NCBI GenBank assembly: GCA_009694025.1
Contig: SHVZ01000032.1
Location: 1 to 35,039, forward strand
Reading direction: 5' to 3'
Source of the DNA: Alphaproteobacteria bacterium
GTDB lineage: Bacteria; Pseudomonadota; Alphaproteobacteria; SHVZ01
Length of the DNA: 35,039 bases
In this document: positions 1-8,459 of the stretch, one piece after another
Numbering within the stretch: position 1 is the first letter of the stretch
Layout of the letters: every line of letters starts with the position of its first letter
Position numbers and translations under genes: made by a program
Notes under the pieces: generated by a model
What the model saw: the letters and a program-made list of their open reading frames with translations, nothing else
Told to the model about the DNA's origin: nothing
The model's database searches: none

Positions 1-1
1 G

Positions 2-73
2 CTCGAACGGGCGCGCATCAAACGGAAAACCATCGAACAGCGCCGCTTGCTTCACCGCAAACTCGCTGCCTAA
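2..73 (+). CDS. C-terminal tail of an unidentified protein, cut by the window edge
   Basis: An open frame runs from the left edge to a TAA at 71-73 and gives 23 residues, strongly basic (RARIKRKTIEQRRLLHRKLA). The Arg/Lys/Leu-rich composition looks like a genuine protein end rather than chance sequence, but it is too short to assign a family. An IS630-family transposase begins at the opposite edge of the window, so a transposase or integrase tail is conceivable. Nothing in these residues proves it. Confidence 0.35.
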   Translation, partial: LERARIKRKTIEQRRLLHRKLAA

Positions 74-194
74 GATCAACCAACCAGATGAGGCCAACCC
101 TCCTCTAAATTACAACACCATCTGTCCCAAATGTTCTGACGACGCACACAAATATTTGGTTGCGTAGCAATTACCGTTCCGTTTCTTTGATAGC

Positions 195-357
195 AGCCCG
201 AGCCGGTGGCGGGCTTGTGTCGAGAGTCGCTACCAAGTGACCCGGCCAACGTCTAGGGCGATGCCCTGTCGCGCATCCCCAGGATGTGGGACGTCTGGTT
301 CGAGTAGTCGATCCTTCTATCTCGTCACCAACGGGGGCTTCGGCCCCCCGTTTCTTT
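195..357 (+). ncRNA. Candidate structured RNA ending in an intrinsic terminator
   Basis: No convincing gene covers 74-484. Within it the plus strand can fold into several hairpins in a row. AGCCCG (195-200) pairs with CGGGCT (210-215). An outer stem, 246-252 with 291-298 (one bulge), encloses GGGC-GAT-GCCC (256-266) and CATCC-CCA-GGATG (274-286), giving a three-way junction. A terminator hairpin follows at 331-351. An orphan terminator with no reading frame in front of it is what a small RNA gene would show. I recognise no named RNA family. High-GC DNA forms hairpins easily, so this remains a candidate. Confidence 0.3.
331..357 (+). terminator. Rho-independent terminator, orphan
   Basis: ACGGGGGC (331-338), a TTCG tetraloop (339-342) and GCCCCCCGT (343-351) form a GC-rich stem of about 8 bp with one extra C. 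TTTCTTT follows at 351-357. The T-rich tail lies only on the plus-strand side, so it would stop rightward transcription. The nearest rightward reading frame ends at 73, more than 250 bases upstream. Confidence 0.6.
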
Positions 358-485
358 GAAACCCTCTCCTTGGGGGAAGGGTGCGAGGCGAAGCCGAGCG
401 GGTGAGGGGAACCGCCGGGCGAGCATACTCCGCGGGCGCCTCCCCTCACCCGCTCGCTGACGCTCGCCCCCAAGGAGAGGGTTTT
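358..485. repeat. Long imperfect palindrome (REP-like) abutting the hyuB stop codon
   Basis: The left arm (about 359-410) and right arm (441-484) are reverse complements over 17 bases at the outer end (AACCCTCTCCTTGGGGG) and 15 bases at the inner end (GAGCGGGTGAGGGGA). They differ by an asymmetric insertion in the middle of the arms. The loop is 411-440. The element ends exactly where the hyuB stop codon begins. From memory, dispersed palindromes of this sequence type are common between genes in Alphaproteobacteria. In this position it could serve as a 3' end stabiliser or terminator for hyuAB mRNA. A shorter related motif lies at 8413-8426. Confidence 0.75.
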
Positions 486-2224
486 CACGACAACCCTTCG
501 GTGCGCGCCGTCCGTGTCGCCGCGATATCCACTCGCGGCGGCTCGCCGGTAATCACCACGCCATAGGCCTCGCGGGCATGCGCGCGGTCGACCTTGCCGA
601 GGATCACGTCCTCGAGCACCCGCTCAGGCTCGCGCTCGTAGGGCGGGCCCCAGCCGCCGGCACCCGGCAGCACGTGGCGGAAGAGATCCCCATTCTTGAG
701 CATCACCGGCTGGGTCACCAGCACCGGCAGCATCCTGGCCTCGCCGTCGGGATTGACGATGCTCAGGCACGGCGTGCCCGGCTTGCCGCCGGCGAGACCG
801 AAGGGCGGAAACCGGCGCTTGTCGGAGCGGAGCGTCATCGTGCCGAAGTCGCCGAGGAAGCGGTAGTCGCGGATCATGGCGAGACCGCCCCGGTGCTTGC
901 CGGGACCGCCGGAGTTCGCCACCAGCGCATACTGCTCGATGCGGATCGGGTACTCGGCCTCGATCATCTCGACCGGCACGTTCGACTGGTTGGCGCCCAT
1001 GTGGGTGACGCCCTCCTGCCCGTCATGGGCCGAGGAGCCGCCCCAGTTGCCCATGAAGGTCTCGACGAAGACGAAGGGCTTCCCCTGGTGCTCGCCGCCG
1101 ATCGCCGGGATCGAGGAGCCGCCGTTGCCGTCGGCCGGCACGCGATGGGGCACCGCCTGGGCGAGCGCGCCGAACACCGTGTCCATGGTGCGAAAGCCGG
1201 TGATGCCGCGGGCCCCGCAGGCGCCGGGCGAGCGCGGGTTGACGATCGAGCCTTCCGGCGCCTTGACGTGAATCGGCCGGGTGAAGCCCTGGGCGTTCGG
1301 GATCTCCTCGCCCATGATCGAGCGGATGGCGGCGTAGCAGGCCGCCTTGGTGAAGGGCACCGGCGCGTTGATCCCGGCCGGCACCTGCGGCGAGGTGCCC
1401 GCGAGGTCGACGGTGATCTCGTCGCCGGCGACCGTCACCTCGACTGAGAAGCGGATCGGCTCCGGGTCCTCGCCGAAGCCGTCGATCCAGGATTCGAAGC
1501 GGTAGCTGCCGTCCGGAATCTCGGCGATCACCGCGCGCGCCAGCCGCTCGGCATGGTCGTGGATCTCGGCGAAGGTCGCGCGCAGCGTGGTCTTTCCGTA
1601 CTTGGCGAAGAGCGCCTGGATCTCGCGAACGCCGATCGCGGTCGCGGCGATCTGGGCGTTGAGGTCGCCCAGCACCTTCTCCGGCACGCGCACGTTGGCC
1701 GAGAGGATGTCGAGGATCGCCCGGTTCTCGATCCCGGCGACCGAAAGCTTGAGGAAGGGCAGCCTGAGCCCTTCCTGGTAGATCTCGGTCGAGCCGATCG
1801 AATTGCTGCCCGGCACGATGCCGCCGACGTCGTTGTGGTGCGCGACCGTCGTCGCCCAGGCCTCGAGCGTGCCCCCGACGAACACCGGACGGATGATGTA
1901 GAGGTCGGGCAGGTGCTGGCCGGCGGCGAGATACGGATCGTTGAAGAGGAAGATGTCGCCCTCGGCGACGTCGCCGTGGAAGCGCTTGATCAGCGCCTGC
2001 ATGGCGTCCTGGAAGCTGCCGAGATGCAGCGGCGTGGTCAGCCCCTGGGCGAGCGTGGCTCCGGCGGCATCGCAGACCGCGGTCGAGTAGTCCATGGAAT
2101 CCCGGACGATGCCGGAGCAGGCCGTCCTGAGCACGATCAGCGCGATCTCGTCGGCGATGGCGTCGAGGGCGTTGCGGACGATCTCGGTCAGGACAGGATC
2201 GGTGTCGGAAGGCGTCGCATCCAT
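485..2224 (-). CDS. hyuB: Hydantoinase B/oxoprolinase family protein (HyuB)
   Basis: The 579-residue product matches the usual length of the HyuB family, the partner of HyuA in ATP-dependent hydrolysis of hydantoins, 5-oxoproline or related lactams. Visible family marks are the N-terminal EIVRNAL segment, NDPYLAAGQHLPD (about 95-107), AHHNDVGG (about 128-135) and the glycine-rich GAGGWGPP near the C-terminus. The open frame continues upstream to 2701, but that stretch lies inside hyuA. The ATG at 2224 gives the normal family N-terminus and starts two bases after the hyuA stop, preceded by GGGGA. hyuA and hyuB therefore form a tight operon and presumably a cytoplasmic complex. The substrate cannot be told from sequence. 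Confidence 0.93.
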   Translation of the reverse strand: MDATPSDTDPVLTEIVRNALDAIADEIALIVLRTACSGIVRDSMDYSTAVCDAAGATLAQGLTTPLHLGSFQDAMQALIKRFHGDVAEGDIFLFNDPYLAAGQHLPDLYIIRPVFVGGTLEAWATTVAHHNDVGGIVPGSNSIGSTEIYQEGLRLPFLKLSVAGIENRAILDILSANVRVPEKVLGDLNAQIAATAIGVREIQALFAKYGKTTLRATFAEIHDHAERLARAVIAEIPDGSYRFESWIDGFGEDPEPIRFSVEVTVAGDEITVDLAGTSPQVPAGINAPVPFTKAACYAAIRSIMGEEIPNAQGFTRPIHVKAPEGSIVNPRSPGACGARGITGFRTMDTVFGALAQAVPHRVPADGNGGSSIPAIGGEHQGKPFVFVETFMGNWGGSSAHDGQEGVTHMGANQSNVPVEMIEAEYPIRIEQYALVANSGGPGKHRGGLAMIRDYRFLGDFGTMTLRSDKRRFPPFGLAGGKPGTPCLSIVNPDGEARMLPVLVTQPVMLKNGDLFRHVLPGAGGWGPPYEREPERVLEDVILGKVDRAHAREAYGVVITGEPPRVDIAATRTARTEGLS

Positions 2225-2226
2225 CT

Positions 2227-4314
2227 TCAATTCCCCGAAAAGGTGATGCGGATGTTGCCGATCGCGTCGCGGGAGGCGGCGGCCCCCGGGGGCACGACCG
2301 TCGTTCCCTCGTACTCCTCGACGATCAGCGGCCCCGGACGCGGCGCCGAGGACAGCGCCGCCCGTCCGAGAACCGGCGTGGCGATACGGCCATGACGCGG
2401 GCCGAAATAGGCGGCGCGCGTCAGCTCCGCCGCCTCGCCGCGGCCCGAGGAGACGCGCAGGGTCTCCGCCGACCCGCCGGCCGGCGCCGTCGCCGTCACC
2501 GACAGCGCCACGATCTCCGTCGGCACGGTGCCGCGGAAATTGTGCCCGTAGGTCGACTGATGCTCGGCCTCGAAGCGCGCCGGCAATGCCGCCAACACCG
2601 CGGCGGTGACGGGACCGTCGGGAATGCCGACCGGCAGCTCGAAGGCCTGGCTCGTATAGCGCATGGAGGCGATACGGGTGAGCGTCGCCGTCGCCCGCCA
2701 CGAGCCGAGCTTCGCCAGCACCTCCTCGGCGAGCCCGTCGAGGAGCCGGCCGACATCCGCCGGCGTGGCGTCGAGAGTCCTCCGGAGATAGCCGTGGGAG
2801 CGGCCGAAGGCGACGTCGGAGACGAGGAGCCCGATCGCCGAGAGCACGCCCGCGGCCGGCGGCACGATCACCCGGGCGATACCCAGCTCCTTCGCCAGAT
2901 GCGGACCGAAGACGCCGCCGTTGCCGCCGAAGGCGACGAGGCCGAACTCGCGGGGATCGCGGCCGCGATAGGTGGAGACCGCCTTGAGCGCCCGGATCAT
3001 GGTCGAGGACGCGACCTCGAACACGCTCCAGGCGGCGGCCTCGATCGAGGTGCCAAGGCGGCGGGCGACCTTCTCCTCGATCACCGATCGGGCCTTGCCA
3101 GCGTCGATCGGGACGGTGCCGCCGGCCAGCGCCTTCGGGTTGACGAATCCGAGGATGACATTGGCGTCGGTCACCGTCGGCTCGACACCGCCGAGGCCGT
3201 AGCAGGCGGGTCCGGGCACCGCACCGGCGCTCTCCGGCCCGACCTTGAGACCGCCGCCGCGGTCGAACCTGACCAGGCTGCCGCCGCCGGCGCCGACCTC
3301 GGAGATGTCGATCACCGGCAGCTTGAGCGCGTAGCCCGCCCCTTTGACCAGACGGCTCGACAGCGAGATGCCGCCGCCGACCTCATACTCGTCGGTGTGC
3401 GCGATCTTTCCGGCCTCGATCAGCGAGGCCTTGGCGGTCGTACCGCCCATGTCGAGAGTCAGAACGTCGGTCATACCGGCGGCGGCGGCGACGCGGGCAG
3501 CGCCGATGACGCCGGCCGCGGGGCCGCATTCGACGATGCGGGCGGGCTGCTCCATCACCGTCGGCGCATCGAGGATGCCGCCTGACGACTGCATCACCAT
3601 CAGCCGGCCGGCGACACCGTCGCGCGCAAGCCGCTTCGCCAGGGCGCCGACATAGGCCTTCACCGACGGGCCGACATAGGCGTTCACCACGGTCGTGCTG
3701 GTGCGCTCGTATTCGCGGATCTCAGGCAGGATATCGACCGAGAGGGTGACGAAGGCCTCGGGGAAGGCGGCGCGCAGCCTGGCGCCGACGCGGCGCTCGT
3801 GATCGGGGTTGGCGTAGGAGTGGAGGAAGCAGACGGCGATCGCCTCGACCTTCGCCTTGCCGATCGCGGCGATGGCGCGGTCGAGATCGGCCTCGTCGAG
3901 CGGCGTGATCACCTCGCCGTCGTGCCCCACCCGCTCGGTCACCTCGAAACGACGGTCGCGCGGCACCAGCGGCGGCGGCTTGATCCAGAGCGGATCGTAG
4001 AGCTTCGGCACGCGGACGCGCCGGAGCTCGAGCACGTCGCGGAATCCGCGAGTGGTCACCAGCGCCGTGCGGGCCCCCTTCCCTTCCAGGATCGAGTTGG
4101 TGGCGACGGTGCAGGCGTGGAGCACTTCCGATACGTCGGCGCCCTTGACGCCGCGGCTGGCGAGAAGGTCGCGGACACCGTCGACGACCGCGGCGGCGTA
4201 GTCGGCCGGCGTCGACAGCACCTTGTGGGTGGCGATGGTCCCGTCGGGAAGCGTAACGGCGATGTCGGTGAAGGTGCCGCCGATGTCGGCGGCGATACGG
4301 ATGGCAGCACTCAT
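2227..4314 (-). CDS. hyuA: Hydantoinase/oxoprolinase family protein, ATPase subunit (HyuA)
   Basis: The 695-residue product has the typical HyuA size and order. An N-terminal hydantoinase/oxoprolinase domain carries the phosphate-binding DIGGTFTD (residues 10-17). A central actin-like ATPase domain carries a second phosphate motif, LDMGGTTAKA. A C-terminal domain follows from about residue 500. Members use ATP to activate the carbonyl of cyclic amides (N-methylhydantoin, 5-oxoproline) or of acetone, together with HyuB. The gene starts at 4314, about 150 bases from the divergent hydrolase gene, and hyuB follows after two bases. N-methylhydantoinase, 5-oxoprolinase or another lactamase role all remain possible. 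Confidence 0.93.
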   Translation of the reverse strand: MSAAIRIAADIGGTFTDIAVTLPDGTIATHKVLSTPADYAAAVVDGVRDLLASRGVKGADVSEVLHACTVATNSILEGKGARTALVTTRGFRDVLELRRVRVPKLYDPLWIKPPPLVPRDRRFEVTERVGHDGEVITPLDEADLDRAIAAIGKAKVEAIAVCFLHSYANPDHERRVGARLRAAFPEAFVTLSVDILPEIREYERTSTTVVNAYVGPSVKAYVGALAKRLARDGVAGRLMVMQSSGGILDAPTVMEQPARIVECGPAAGVIGAARVAAAAGMTDVLTLDMGGTTAKASLIEAGKIAHTDEYEVGGGISLSSRLVKGAGYALKLPVIDISEVGAGGGSLVRFDRGGGLKVGPESAGAVPGPACYGLGGVEPTVTDANVILGFVNPKALAGGTVPIDAGKARSVIEEKVARRLGTSIEAAAWSVFEVASSTMIRALKAVSTYRGRDPREFGLVAFGGNGGVFGPHLAKELGIARVIVPPAAGVLSAIGLLVSDVAFGRSHGYLRRTLDATPADVGRLLDGLAEEVLAKLGSWRATATLTRIASMRYTSQAFELPVGIPDGPVTAAVLAALPARFEAEHQSTYGHNFRGTVPTEIVALSVTATAPAGGSAETLRVSSGRGEAAELTRAAYFGPRHGRIATPVLGRAALSSAPRPGPLIVEEYEGTTVVPPGAAASRDAIGNIRITFSGN

Positions 4315-4359
4315 GGGGCCGAGCCTAGGGCGTCGCCAGGAGGGGGTCGAGCTATGCTT

Positions 4360-4402
4360 CCCGATACAACCCGATAATTTCGGCTGATGGCCCCGATATC
4401 GG
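4360..4402. promoter_or_regulatory. Operator-like repeat cluster between divergent operons
   Basis: The 150-base gap between hyuA and the first hydrolase gene contains CCCGATA three times in the same orientation, starting at 4360, 4370 and 4392. The intervals are 10 and 22 bases, close to one and two helical turns. The third copy is part of a perfect 10-base palindrome, CCGATATCGG (4393-4402). This arrangement suits a regulator binding one face of the DNA between two divergent operons. No regulator gene is adjacent, and I see no convincing -35/-10 pair. Confidence 0.35.
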
Positions 4403-4464
4403 TCATTTCACCTCCGATGGCGTCGGCTTGGCCGGGGCGAACGCCGCGGGCTAGCCTCGCCGGC

Positions 4465-6492
4465 ATGAAACCCGTCCGCACCTCCTTCCCGCGCCGCGTG
4501 CGCACGATCGAGAACGTCTTCATCCCGATGCCCGATGGACATCGGCTCGCCGCCCGCATGTGGATCCCCGAAAACGCCGAGGCCGACAAGGTGCCGGCGA
4601 TCTTCGAGTACATGCCCTATCGCAAGCGCGACCAGAGCCGCGCCCGCGACGAGGCGATCCACCACTATCTCGCCGGGCACGGTTACGCGTGCTTCCGCAT
4701 CGACACGCGCGGCTCCGGGGACTCCGATGGCCTGCTCCGCGGCGAATGGCAGGACGGCGAGCTCGCCGACGGTATCGCCGCGATCGACTGGATGACCCGG
4801 CAGTCCTGGTGCACGGGCAGCGTCGGCATGATCGGCAAGTCGTGGAGCGGCTTCTCGGCCTTAGCACTCGCCGGTCTCGCGCCGCCGGCCTTGAAGGCGA
4901 TCGTTCCGGTCTGCGCCGGCGACGACCGCTATCACCAGTCGTTGCACTGGACCGGCGGCGCCTTCCTCGCCGAGCAGCTCTGGTGGAACGACACCATGGT
5001 GATCTTCAATGCGCGCCCGCCCGACCCGGAGATCGTCGGCGAGCGCTGGCGGGAGATGTGGAAGGCCCGCCTCGAGGACAATCACCCGTGGCTGCTCGAC
5101 TGGCTGAAGCATCAGCGCCGCGACGCCTTCTGGACGCAGGCTTCGCTCTGCGAGCGCTTCGGCAAGGTCACGGCCGCGGTCTTCGCGGTCGGCGGCTGGG
5201 CCGACTACATCTCCCGCGCGGTGCCTCGGATGATGGCCGGGCTCAAGGGCCCGCGCTTCGCCCTTATCGGTCCCTGGGGCCATCACTATCCCCATGACGG
5301 CGTGCCCGGGCCGAAGGTGAGCTTCCTTCAGGATTGCGTCCGCTTCTTCGACCGCTACACCAAGTGCAGGGACAATGGCTGGGACAAGGAGCCCGCCTAC
5401 CGCGTCTTCATCCAGAGCTTCGATCCGCCATCGCGCATCTACGGCACGCATTCCGGTCGCTGGGTCGCCCTCGACGGCTGGCCGTCGGACAAGGTCGCGT
5501 CGCAAGCTTTCCACCTGAACCCGGGCCGCCTCGACCGCCGCGCCAAGCCCGAGCAGGCGCTGGCCCACTCCTCGCCGCTCGCCACCGGTCTGGCTGCGAC
5601 CGAGTGGCTGAGCATGGACGTCGAGGGCGAGCAGCCGCGCGACCAGCGCGAGGACGACGGCCGCTCGCTCACCTTCGACGGCGAGCCCCTGGCGAAACCG
5701 CTGGACGTCCTCGGCCGCGCCTCGCTGGAGATCGACCTCGCGGTCGACCGGCCGATGGCCCAGCTCGTCGCCCGGCTCTGCGATGTCGCCCCGGACGGCA
5801 CCTCCGTCCGCGTCGCCTTCCAGGTGCTGAACCTCACCCACCGCAAGAGCCATGAGCGGCCGGAGCCGATGACACCAGGCGAGCGCGTGCGCGTCCGCCT
5901 CGATCTCCCGGAGGTCGGCTGGACCTTCGCCAAGGGCCACCGCATCCGCCTTGCGCTCTCCACCTCCTACTGGCCGATCGTCTGGCCGGCGCCGGAACCG
6001 GTGACGATGACCGTGTTCACCGGCGCCAGCACCTTCTCGCTCCCGGTGCTGCGTGGGCGTAGCCGGACACCGAAGTTCGGCATCAACGAGCGCGGACCGG
6101 AGATCGACGTCGAGGTCGTGGTGCCGAAGAAGATCGAGCGCCGGGTCATTCAGGACGCGATGACCGGCGAGATCATCGTCGAGACCATCGGCACCGGCGG
6201 CTTCCTCGGGCCCGGCCGCAAGTGGCGGGTCGGCCCGATCGGCACCGTCATCGGCCATCAGCTCATCAAGCGCTTCACCATCACCGAGGGCGACCCGGCC
6301 TCGGCCAGGGGCGAATACCGGCAGACCTACGAGCTGGAGCGCGGCGACTGGAAGATCCGGATCGAGACGCGGTCGAACTTCCACGGCACCAAGACCGACT
6401 GGGTGCTGATGCAGGAGGCCGTCGCCTATGAGGGCGATGCCGAGGTCTTCCGCAAGACCTGGTCGTCGACCACCCCCCGGGACCTGATGTGA
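4465..6492 (+). CDS. CocE/NonD family hydrolase (first of two)
   Basis: The 675-residue product is an alpha/beta hydrolase of the CocE/NonD family (X-Pro dipeptidyl-peptidase S15 type with a C-terminal jelly-roll domain). These enzymes cleave esters or amides such as cocaine, acyl-cephalosporins or Xaa-Pro peptides. The predicted triad is Ser126 in GKSWSG, Asp247 in GGWADYI and His273 in GPWGHH, all with family spacing. The C-terminal domain runs from about residue 370. The frame opens at 4387, but the ATG at 4465 is preferred because family homology begins just after it; no strong ribosome site is visible. There is no signal peptide, so it is probably cytoplasmic. The last codons overlap the next gene. 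Exact substrate unknown. Confidence 0.88.
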   Translation: MKPVRTSFPRRVRTIENVFIPMPDGHRLAARMWIPENAEADKVPAIFEYMPYRKRDQSRARDEAIHHYLAGHGYACFRIDTRGSGDSDGLLRGEWQDGELADGIAAIDWMTRQSWCTGSVGMIGKSWSGFSALALAGLAPPALKAIVPVCAGDDRYHQSLHWTGGAFLAEQLWWNDTMVIFNARPPDPEIVGERWREMWKARLEDNHPWLLDWLKHQRRDAFWTQASLCERFGKVTAAVFAVGGWADYISRAVPRMMAGLKGPRFALIGPWGHHYPHDGVPGPKVSFLQDCVRFFDRYTKCRDNGWDKEPAYRVFIQSFDPPSRIYGTHSGRWVALDGWPSDKVASQAFHLNPGRLDRRAKPEQALAHSSPLATGLAATEWLSMDVEGEQPRDQREDDGRSLTFDGEPLAKPLDVLGRASLEIDLAVDRPMAQLVARLCDVAPDGTSVRVAFQVLNLTHRKSHERPEPMTPGERVRVRLDLPEVGWTFAKGHRIRLALSTSYWPIVWPAPEPVTMTVFTGASTFSLPVLRGRSRTPKFGINERGPEIDVEVVVPKKIERRVIQDAMTGEIIVETIGTGGFLGPGRKWRVGPIGTVIGHQLIKRFTITEGDPASARGEYRQTYELERGDWKIRIETRSNFHGTKTDWVLMQEAVAYEGDAEVFRKTWSSTTPRDLM

Positions 6493-8405
6493 CCGACATG
6501 CTCTACGACCGCGCTCCGACCCACGGTATCGTCGTTTCCGAAGACGTGATGGTGCCGATGGCCGACGGCGTCCATCTCGCCACCGACATCTACCGCCCGG
6601 CGCTGGCGGACGGATCGCCGGCGCCCGGCCGCTTCCCGGTGATCCTGACCCGCACCTCCTACGACAAGTCGAACCCGGTGATGCAGGTCGGCCCGGTGGC
6701 AAAGTTCTTCACGCCCCGCGGCTACGTCACCGTCGTCCAGGACTTGCGCGGCCGCGGCAGGTCGGAGGGGCACGGCCAGTACTTCCACGTCGCCAACGTC
6801 CGCGAGGGCCTGGACGGCGTCGACACGCTGGCCTGGATCGCTAGGCAGCCGTGGAGCGACGGCCGCGTCGGCATGGTCGGCAGCTCCCATTCCGGCATCG
6901 TCCAGAACGTCGCGGCGCTGCACAACCCGCCGGCGCTGAAAGCGCTTTGGGTCGACGTGTGCCCGACCTCGGCCTTCGACTGGGAAGCGCGCACCGGCGG
7001 CGCCCAGGCACTGCAGATGTTCGCCGCCCTCTTCCTCCACGGCTGGGACATGCCGGAGATCCAGGACGATCCCGTCGCCAAAAGGCGGATCGAGGAAGGC
7101 GTCGAGAACATGCGGGCGCTCCTGACCCAGGGGCCGTGGAAGCCCGGGCAGAACCCGCTCGCGGTCGTGCCCAATCTCGAGCAGGTCCTGATGCGCTACC
7201 AGAACAACGGCATCAAGGACGACTGGTGGAAGATGGAGGTGCTGGAGCACAAGGCGCATTTCGACCGCTTCACCGACATCCCCTGCGTCGTCTCGTCGGG
7301 CTGGTACGACCCGTTCGCCGCCGATGTCGTCGGCCAATACGTCGCCCTGTCGAAGCGGCTCGGGTCGCCGCAGCGGCTGGTCATCGGACCCTGGGGCCAT
7401 GCCGGCATGCGCGCCGGCGGCACCGTCGCGGTCGAGGTCGATTTCGGCAGCGCCGCCGACTGGGGCTATCGCGTCTACAACGCCGAGCGGCTCCGCTGGT
7501 TCGACCGCTGGCTCAAGGACATCGAAACCGGCGTCGACGACGACGCGCCTGTGCACTTCTTCGAGATGGGCGGCGGTACCGGCACGCGGACCCGGCGCGG
7601 CCATCTCGATCACGGCGGCGCCTGGCGCATGGGCAACGCCTGGCCGCCGGAAGGCAGCATGCCGACGCCGTTCTACCTCACCGCCGATGGCGGCCTTTCG
7701 CCGACACCCGTCGACGCCGAGCCGATCTCCTGGACCCACGACCCCGCACATCCGGTGCCGACGATAGGCGGCGCGGTCGCCGGCTTCCTCGAATGGGTCA
7801 AGCTGCCGGAGGGCATGGACGCCTCCTATGTCAGCCCACGCGCCCGCATGCGGACGGTGGTGCCGGACGGGCCCATGCACCAGAAGGAACGGCCGAACCT
7901 GGTCGGCTGCCGCGCGCCCTACCCGCTGCTGTCCGAGCGGCCGGACGTGCTGGTGTTCCAGACCGGGCCGCTGGAAGAGGACGTCGTCATCGCCGGCCCG
8001 ATCGAGGCCCGCATCTGGATCGCCTCCAGCGCCGTCGATACCGACGTGACCGTCAAGCTGATCGACGTGGCGCCGCCGACGGTCGCCGATCCCGCCGGTT
8101 TCCACATGCTGCTCTGCGACTCCATCCGGCGCGCGCGCTTTCGCGGCGGCTACGACCGCGAGGTGCTGCTCACGCCGGGCGAGGTCGTGGAAATTACAGT
8201 TGAGCTGCCTCCATCAGCCAACCGCTTCAAGGCCGGCCATCGCATCCGCGTCGACATCGCGTCCAGCAACTTCCCGCGCTTCGACGTCAACCCCGGCACC
8301 GGCGAGCCGCTCGGCCGTCACACGCGGAAGATCGCGGCGGTGAACACGCTCCATCTCGACAAGAGGCGTCCGTCGCGGATCATCCTGCCGATGATGCCGA
8401 GCTGA
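6489..8405 (+). CDS. CocE/NonD family hydrolase (second of two)
   Basis: The 638-residue product is a second CocE/NonD hydrolase, distinct from its neighbour. The predicted triad is Ser133 in GSSHSG, Asp274 in SGWYDPF and His304 in GPWGHAG. Its start is a GTG whose last bases form the stop codon of the preceding gene (GTGA, 6489-6492), so the two are probably translated together. Divergence between the pair suggests two substrates, or successive cleavages of one substrate, rather than a recent duplication. An M81 peptidase gene follows 54 bases on. No export signal is visible. Confidence 0.9.
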   Translation: MTDMLYDRAPTHGIVVSEDVMVPMADGVHLATDIYRPALADGSPAPGRFPVILTRTSYDKSNPVMQVGPVAKFFTPRGYVTVVQDLRGRGRSEGHGQYFHVANVREGLDGVDTLAWIARQPWSDGRVGMVGSSHSGIVQNVAALHNPPALKALWVDVCPTSAFDWEARTGGAQALQMFAALFLHGWDMPEIQDDPVAKRRIEEGVENMRALLTQGPWKPGQNPLAVVPNLEQVLMRYQNNGIKDDWWKMEVLEHKAHFDRFTDIPCVVSSGWYDPFAADVVGQYVALSKRLGSPQRLVIGPWGHAGMRAGGTVAVEVDFGSAADWGYRVYNAERLRWFDRWLKDIETGVDDDAPVHFFEMGGGTGTRTRRGHLDHGGAWRMGNAWPPEGSMPTPFYLTADGGLSPTPVDAEPISWTHDPAHPVPTIGGAVAGFLEWVKLPEGMDASYVSPRARMRTVVPDGPMHQKERPNLVGCRAPYPLLSERPDVLVFQTGPLEEDVVIAGPIEARIWIASSAVDTDVTVKLIDVAPPTVADPAGFHMLLCDSIRRARFRGGYDREVLLTPGEVVEITVELPPSANRFKAGHRIRVDIASSNFPRFDVNPGTGEPLGRHTRKIAAVNTLHLDKRRPSRIILPMMPS

Positions 8406-8412
8406 TACGGCC

Positions 8413-8426
8413 CTCCCCTTGGGGAG
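8413..8426. repeat. Short perfect palindrome, related to the 358-485 element
   Basis: CTCCCCTTGGGGAG is a perfect 14-base palindrome in the 54-base gap between the second CocE-type gene and the M81 gene. Its core resembles the outer arm of the large palindrome at 358-485 (CTCTCCTTGGGGG). It may be a degenerate copy. It has no T-tract, so it is not a convincing terminator. Confidence 0.4.
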
Positions 8427-8459
8427 AAGGCCTATTGGAGCGTCGTAGAAAGGAAAGCC

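Noticed and set aside
297-330. Sequence with GGTTCGAG and ending CACCA, resembling the 3' end of a tRNA
   Set aside because: No matching 5' acceptor strand, no proper 5+7+5 T-arm and no anticodon arm could be built upstream.
2225-2701. Upstream extension of the hyuB frame to a 738-residue protein
   Set aside because: The extra 159 residues lie inside hyuA in another frame and are Arg/Gly-rich shadow sequence; HyuB homology begins at the ATG at 2224.
4387-4464. Earlier ATG for the first CocE-type gene
   Set aside because: It covers the repeat cluster region and adds a low-complexity lead without family similarity.
4861-6702. Minus-strand open frame of 613 codons opposite the first CocE-type gene
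   Set aside because: It is antisense to a clear hydrolase gene, with the Arg/Asp/Gly/Leu-rich composition of high-GC shadow frames.
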